Below, in pieces: positions 61,781 through 64,000 of a DNA stretch of 64,000 nt. Every line of letters begins with the position of its first letter. Position 1 is the first letter of the stretch. The DNA is from Marinobacter litoralis (lineage in GTDB: Bacteria; Pseudomonadota; Gammaproteobacteria; Pseudomonadales; Oleiphilaceae). The DNA is taken from NCBI RefSeq assembly GCF_003336705.1, contig NZ_QMDL01000001.1:124001-188000 (forward strand). The letters are read 5' to 3'. The notes beneath the pieces are model-generated. The model was not told the DNA's origin and did not search any database. It was given only the letters and a program-made list of their open reading frames with translations. The position numbers were made by a program, and so were the translations under genes.

Positions 61781-62137
61781 ATGAGCGGCAAGAACAACAT
61801 CATCAGTCAACTTGAAGCAGAACAGATGACCAAGGAACTCCCAGCGTTTGCGCCGGGCGACACCGTGGTTGTTCAGGTTCGCGTAAAAGAAGGTAGCCGT
61901 GAGCGTCTGCAGGCGTTCGAAGGTGTGGTTATCGGTAAGCGCAACCGTGGCATGAACTCTTCCTTCACTGTTCGTAAGATTTCTTACGGCGTGGGCGTTG
62001 AGCGTACTTTCCAGACTTACTCCTCACTGGTAGACAGCGTGAGCGTGAAGCGTCGTGGTGATGTGCGTCAGGCCAAGCTTTACTACCTTCGCGACCTGTC
62101 TGGTAAGGCAGCTCGTATCAAGGAAAAGCTGGGCTGA
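61781..62137 (+). CDS. rplS: 50S ribosomal protein L19
   Basis: Large-subunit protein at the interface with the 30S. The 118-residue product starts [16 protein letters not shown], with [59 protein letters not shown] matching L19. AGGAG lies 7 bases before ATG 61781; an upstream open frame to 61730 is not part of the protein. A strong terminator follows. Confidence 0.96.
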   Translation: MSGKNNIISQLEAEQMTKELPAFAPGDTVVVQVRVKEGSRERLQAFEGVVIGKRNRGMNSSFTVRKISYGVGVERTFQTYSSLVDSVSVKRRGDVRQAKLYYLRDLSGKAARIKEKLG

Positions 62138-62161
62138 TATCGGTTCGACCGATCAGTGCAG

Positions 62162-62191
62162 AAAAAAGCAGCCCCAGCGGCTGCTTTTTTT
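62162..62191 (+). terminator. Terminator of the rpsP-rplS operon
   Basis: AGCAGCC/GGCTGCT arms (seven pairs, extended by a flanking A-run pairing with the T-run), a 5-base loop and seven T. It lies 25 bases after the rplS stop and before xerD. Confidence 0.9.
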
Positions 62192-62226
62192 GTGCTTAAA
62201 TTTCGGTAGTGAGGTGGCCGTGGGGG

Positions 62227-63138
62227 GTGCTTTTGCTCAGAACTCAAGATCAATCGCTGATTGCCAGATTTTCTGATGCCATCTGGCTTGAGGATGGGTT
62301 GGGTGAGAAAACCCGAATGGCCTATGCCAGTGATTTATCGAGGTTGTCTGCGTGGCTGCAGCAACAGCCCGGGTCGCCGGGTTTGCAATCGGCGTCACGC
62401 ACCGACTTACTGGCTTGGATGTCCCGGGGGATGGCGGATGGTCTGAAAGCAAGTACCGCAGCGCGTCGCCTTTCAGGCATTCGGCGCTTTTACCGCTATT
62501 TGTTGCGAGAGGGGTTGATCGCCGAGGATCCGACGTTGCGGATAGACAGTCCTCGCTTGCCTCGGCGGCTGCCGGATACCTTGACCGAGGACGATGTCGA
62601 GCGATTAATGGCAGAGCCGGACCCCGAGTTGCCATTGGAGTTACGTGACCGGGCTATGCTCGAAATTTTGTACGGTTGCGGCTTGCGCGTCACGGAATTG
62701 ACCGGCCTGACGGTTGATCAGGTCAATATTCGTCAGGGTGTGGTTCGCGTGAGTGGTAAGGGTGGAAAAGAACGGTTGGTACCTTTGGGTGAAGAGGCGG
62801 TTGATTGGCTGATACGCTATATGCGGGAAGCTCGGGGCGAGCTTTTAAGGGGTAAGAGCAGTGACGCGCTTTTTCCCGGAAATCGCGCCAGTGCGATGAC
62901 CCGGCAGGCTTTTTGGTACCGTATCAAGTTATACGCCTCTCGTTCCGGTATACAGAAACACTTGTCGCCTCATACTCTCCGTCACGCATTTGCAACTCAC
63001 CTGCTCAATCATGGTGCCGATTTGAGGGTGGTGCAGATGCTGCTTGGTCATTCAGACCTTTCGACCACACAGATTTATACTCATGTCGCCCGCCAGCGAT
63101 TGCAGGATCTGCATCGAACGCATCATCCCAGAGGCTGA
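62227..63138 (+). CDS. xerD: Site-specific recombinase XerD
   Basis: Tyrosine recombinase that resolves chromosome dimers at dif with XerC. The 303-residue product (from GTG 62227) has the SAM-like N-terminal domain and a catalytic domain with R (GCGLRVTELTGL), K (VSGKGGKERLVPLG), H-x-x-R (LSPHTLRHAFATHLLNHGADLRVVQMLLGHSDLSTTQIYTHV) and the nucleophile Y in QIYTHV. The frame extends to GTG 62209, so the start is uncertain. Length fits XerD rather than a phage integrase. Confidence 0.93.
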   Translation: MLLLRTQDQSLIARFSDAIWLEDGLGEKTRMAYASDLSRLSAWLQQQPGSPGLQSASRTDLLAWMSRGMADGLKASTAARRLSGIRRFYRYLLREGLIAEDPTLRIDSPRLPRRLPDTLTEDDVERLMAEPDPELPLELRDRAMLEILYGCGLRVTELTGLTVDQVNIRQGVVRVSGKGGKERLVPLGEEAVDWLIRYMREARGELLRGKSSDALFPGNRASAMTRQAFWYRIKLYASRSGIQKHLSPHTLRHAFATHLLNHGADLRVVQMLLGHSDLSTTQIYTHVARQRLQDLHRTHHPRG

Positions 63139-63276
63139 TCTGGTATGGTGTGGGATTGAACTTTTGCTGTTGCTCTGTGTCGCACTCTCCTATGAATGGC
63201 GGTCTAATCGTCTGAATCTGCCGGCGGGTGGGGTTTGAGTCCTGAATTCCTTAAACAACAAGGTAAGTGTAAGCAT

Positions 63277-64000
63277 ATGAAGCTAAGAACTTTGGCCGCT
63301 ATGGCTGGCCTGGTGGCGTCGATGGTAACTGTGAGCGCAGTAAATGCCGGTGAGGTTGAGGAAACCATCACGGAGCGTTTGTCGCAGGCAGTGCCAGGCC
63401 TGCGAATAATGTCTGTGAGCAAATCAGAGGCTCCGGGCCTTTACGAGGTGCAAAGCAGTAATGGTGACACCATTTACACCACCGAAGATGGCGTCTATCT
63501 GCTGACTGGCGACATGTTAAAAATTACCGACAATGGAATCGCCAACGTGACAGAAGAGGCGCGGGCTCGGGTGCGCCAGAAACAGATGGCTGAGTTTGGA
63601 GACGGCGGAGTCATCTCTTACCCGGCGAAGGGCCAGCAGAAAGCCGTTATCGACGTGTTTACCGATATCGATTGCCCCTACTGCAGAAAGCTGCACGATG
63701 AAGTGCCGCAACTCAATGAGTACGGCATTACCGTTAACTATTATGCTTTCCCGCGATCAGGACCTAATACCCCTTCGTTTCGGAAATACGAGTCGGTGTG
63801 GTGTGCCGAAGATCAGCGTGATGCGATGGACACAGCCAAAGGTGGCAAATCAGTGCCAAGTAAAACCTGTGAGAACCCGGTTGCTGAACAGTATCAGTTA
63901 GGCGGCAAGGTTGGGGTAACCGGTACCCCGGCAATTGTTCTTGAGGACGGCAATATGATTCGAGGCTATGTCCCGGCTCGCAATCTGGCGGAAGGTCTTG
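63277..64000 (+). CDS. dsbC: Periplasmic disulfide isomerase DsbC, 3' end outside window
   Basis: Thiol:disulfide interchange protein that repairs wrong disulfides in the periplasm. The open frame starts MKLRTLAAMAGLVASMVTVSAVNAGEVEE, a signal peptide ending before GEVEE, and continues beyond the window edge with no stop (241 codons visible). The active site C133-P-Y-C136 lies in FTDIDCPYCRKLHDEV, and GVTGTPAIVLEDG near residue 210 is the cis-proline region. The dimerisation N-terminal domain precedes it. Homolog of DsbC rather than DsbG because of its CPYC motif and position near xerD. Confidence 0.93.
   Translation, partial: MKLRTLAAMAGLVASMVTVSAVNAGEVEETITERLSQAVPGLRIMSVSKSEAPGLYEVQSSNGDTIYTTEDGVYLLTGDMLKITDNGIANVTEEARARVRQKQMAEFGDGGVISYPAKGQQKAVIDVFTDIDCPYCRKLHDEVPQLNEYGITVNYYAFPRSGPNTPSFRKYESVWCAEDQRDAMDTAKGGKSVPSKTCENPVAEQYQLGGKVGVTGTPAIVLEDGNMIRGYVPARNLAEGL

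Overview
The window looks like chromosomal DNA of a marine gammaproteobacterium, most likely Marinobacter or a close relative. This is inferred from gene content and protein style: ypjD/corB divergent from ffh-rpsP-rimM-trmD-rplS, betIBA joined to choXWV, minCDE followed by HopJ-like and DUF1244 genes, and RstAB-like regulators. Most genes are ordinary housekeeping or metabolic genes on both strands with Shine-Dalgarno starts. No tRNA, rRNA, insertion sequence or prophage gene was recognised.

Left end (1-6145): the 5' part of a photolyase gene (minus strand, running off the window) is divergent from a tight plus-strand run: a DUF432-like protein, an MscS-type channel, a retropepsin-like zinc protease, RimK, an AstE/AspA-like zinc deacylase and YjbQ. 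Positions 6146-16264 hold a type I-C CRISPR-Cas locus: a remnant that looks like the start of a WYL-type regulator, cas3, cas5d, cas8c (with a well-supported internal start for Cas11c), cas7, a DUF4258 toxin / YgiT-type zinc-finger antitoxin pair wedged between cas7 and cas4, then cas4, cas1, cas2, a leader, and an array of 22 full repeats plus one decayed repeat and 22 spacers. Adjacent cas genes overlap by 4 bases at three junctions; the toxin-antitoxin pair sits at the cas7/cas4 junction.

Middle (16598-36670): a minus-strand choline operon betI-betB-betA-choX-choW-choV imports choline and oxidises it to glycine betaine. Divergent from it is a TAXI-type TRAP transporter (binding protein plus fused permease) followed by a DctB/DctD-like two-component pair. 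The 418-base divergent region carries a BetI-like operator, a long palindrome, a near-consensus sigma-54 promoter (TGGCCCGAGGTTTGCT) facing the TRAP genes, and two GGGTT-AACCC-type boxes 32 bases apart about 100 bases upstream of it. This is the layout expected if the DctD-like activator encoded downstream controls the transporter. Next come a TPP-dependent enzyme and an FAD dehydrogenase (one operon), then a START protein, a CBS protein and a PIN-PhoH protein.

Right part (36797-64000): DUF2804, minCDE (whose terminator lies inside the convergent DUF2804 gene), HopJ-like and DUF1244 genes, dinB, PAP2 phosphatase, a glycosyltransferase, a Tas-like aldo-keto reductase, an acetyl-CoA hydrolase family enzyme, FKBP, RstAB-like regulators, argF with an adjacent FbpC-like ATPase, grxD, a TonB-like protein, DUF1631, corB, ypjD, the ffh-rpsP-rimM-trmD-rplS cluster, xerD and the start of dsbC.

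The points most worth checking are the toxin-antitoxin pair inside the cas operon, the predicted sigma-54 circuit for the TRAP transporter, the internal Cas11c start, the regulator remnant before cas3, and the min terminator embedded in another gene.
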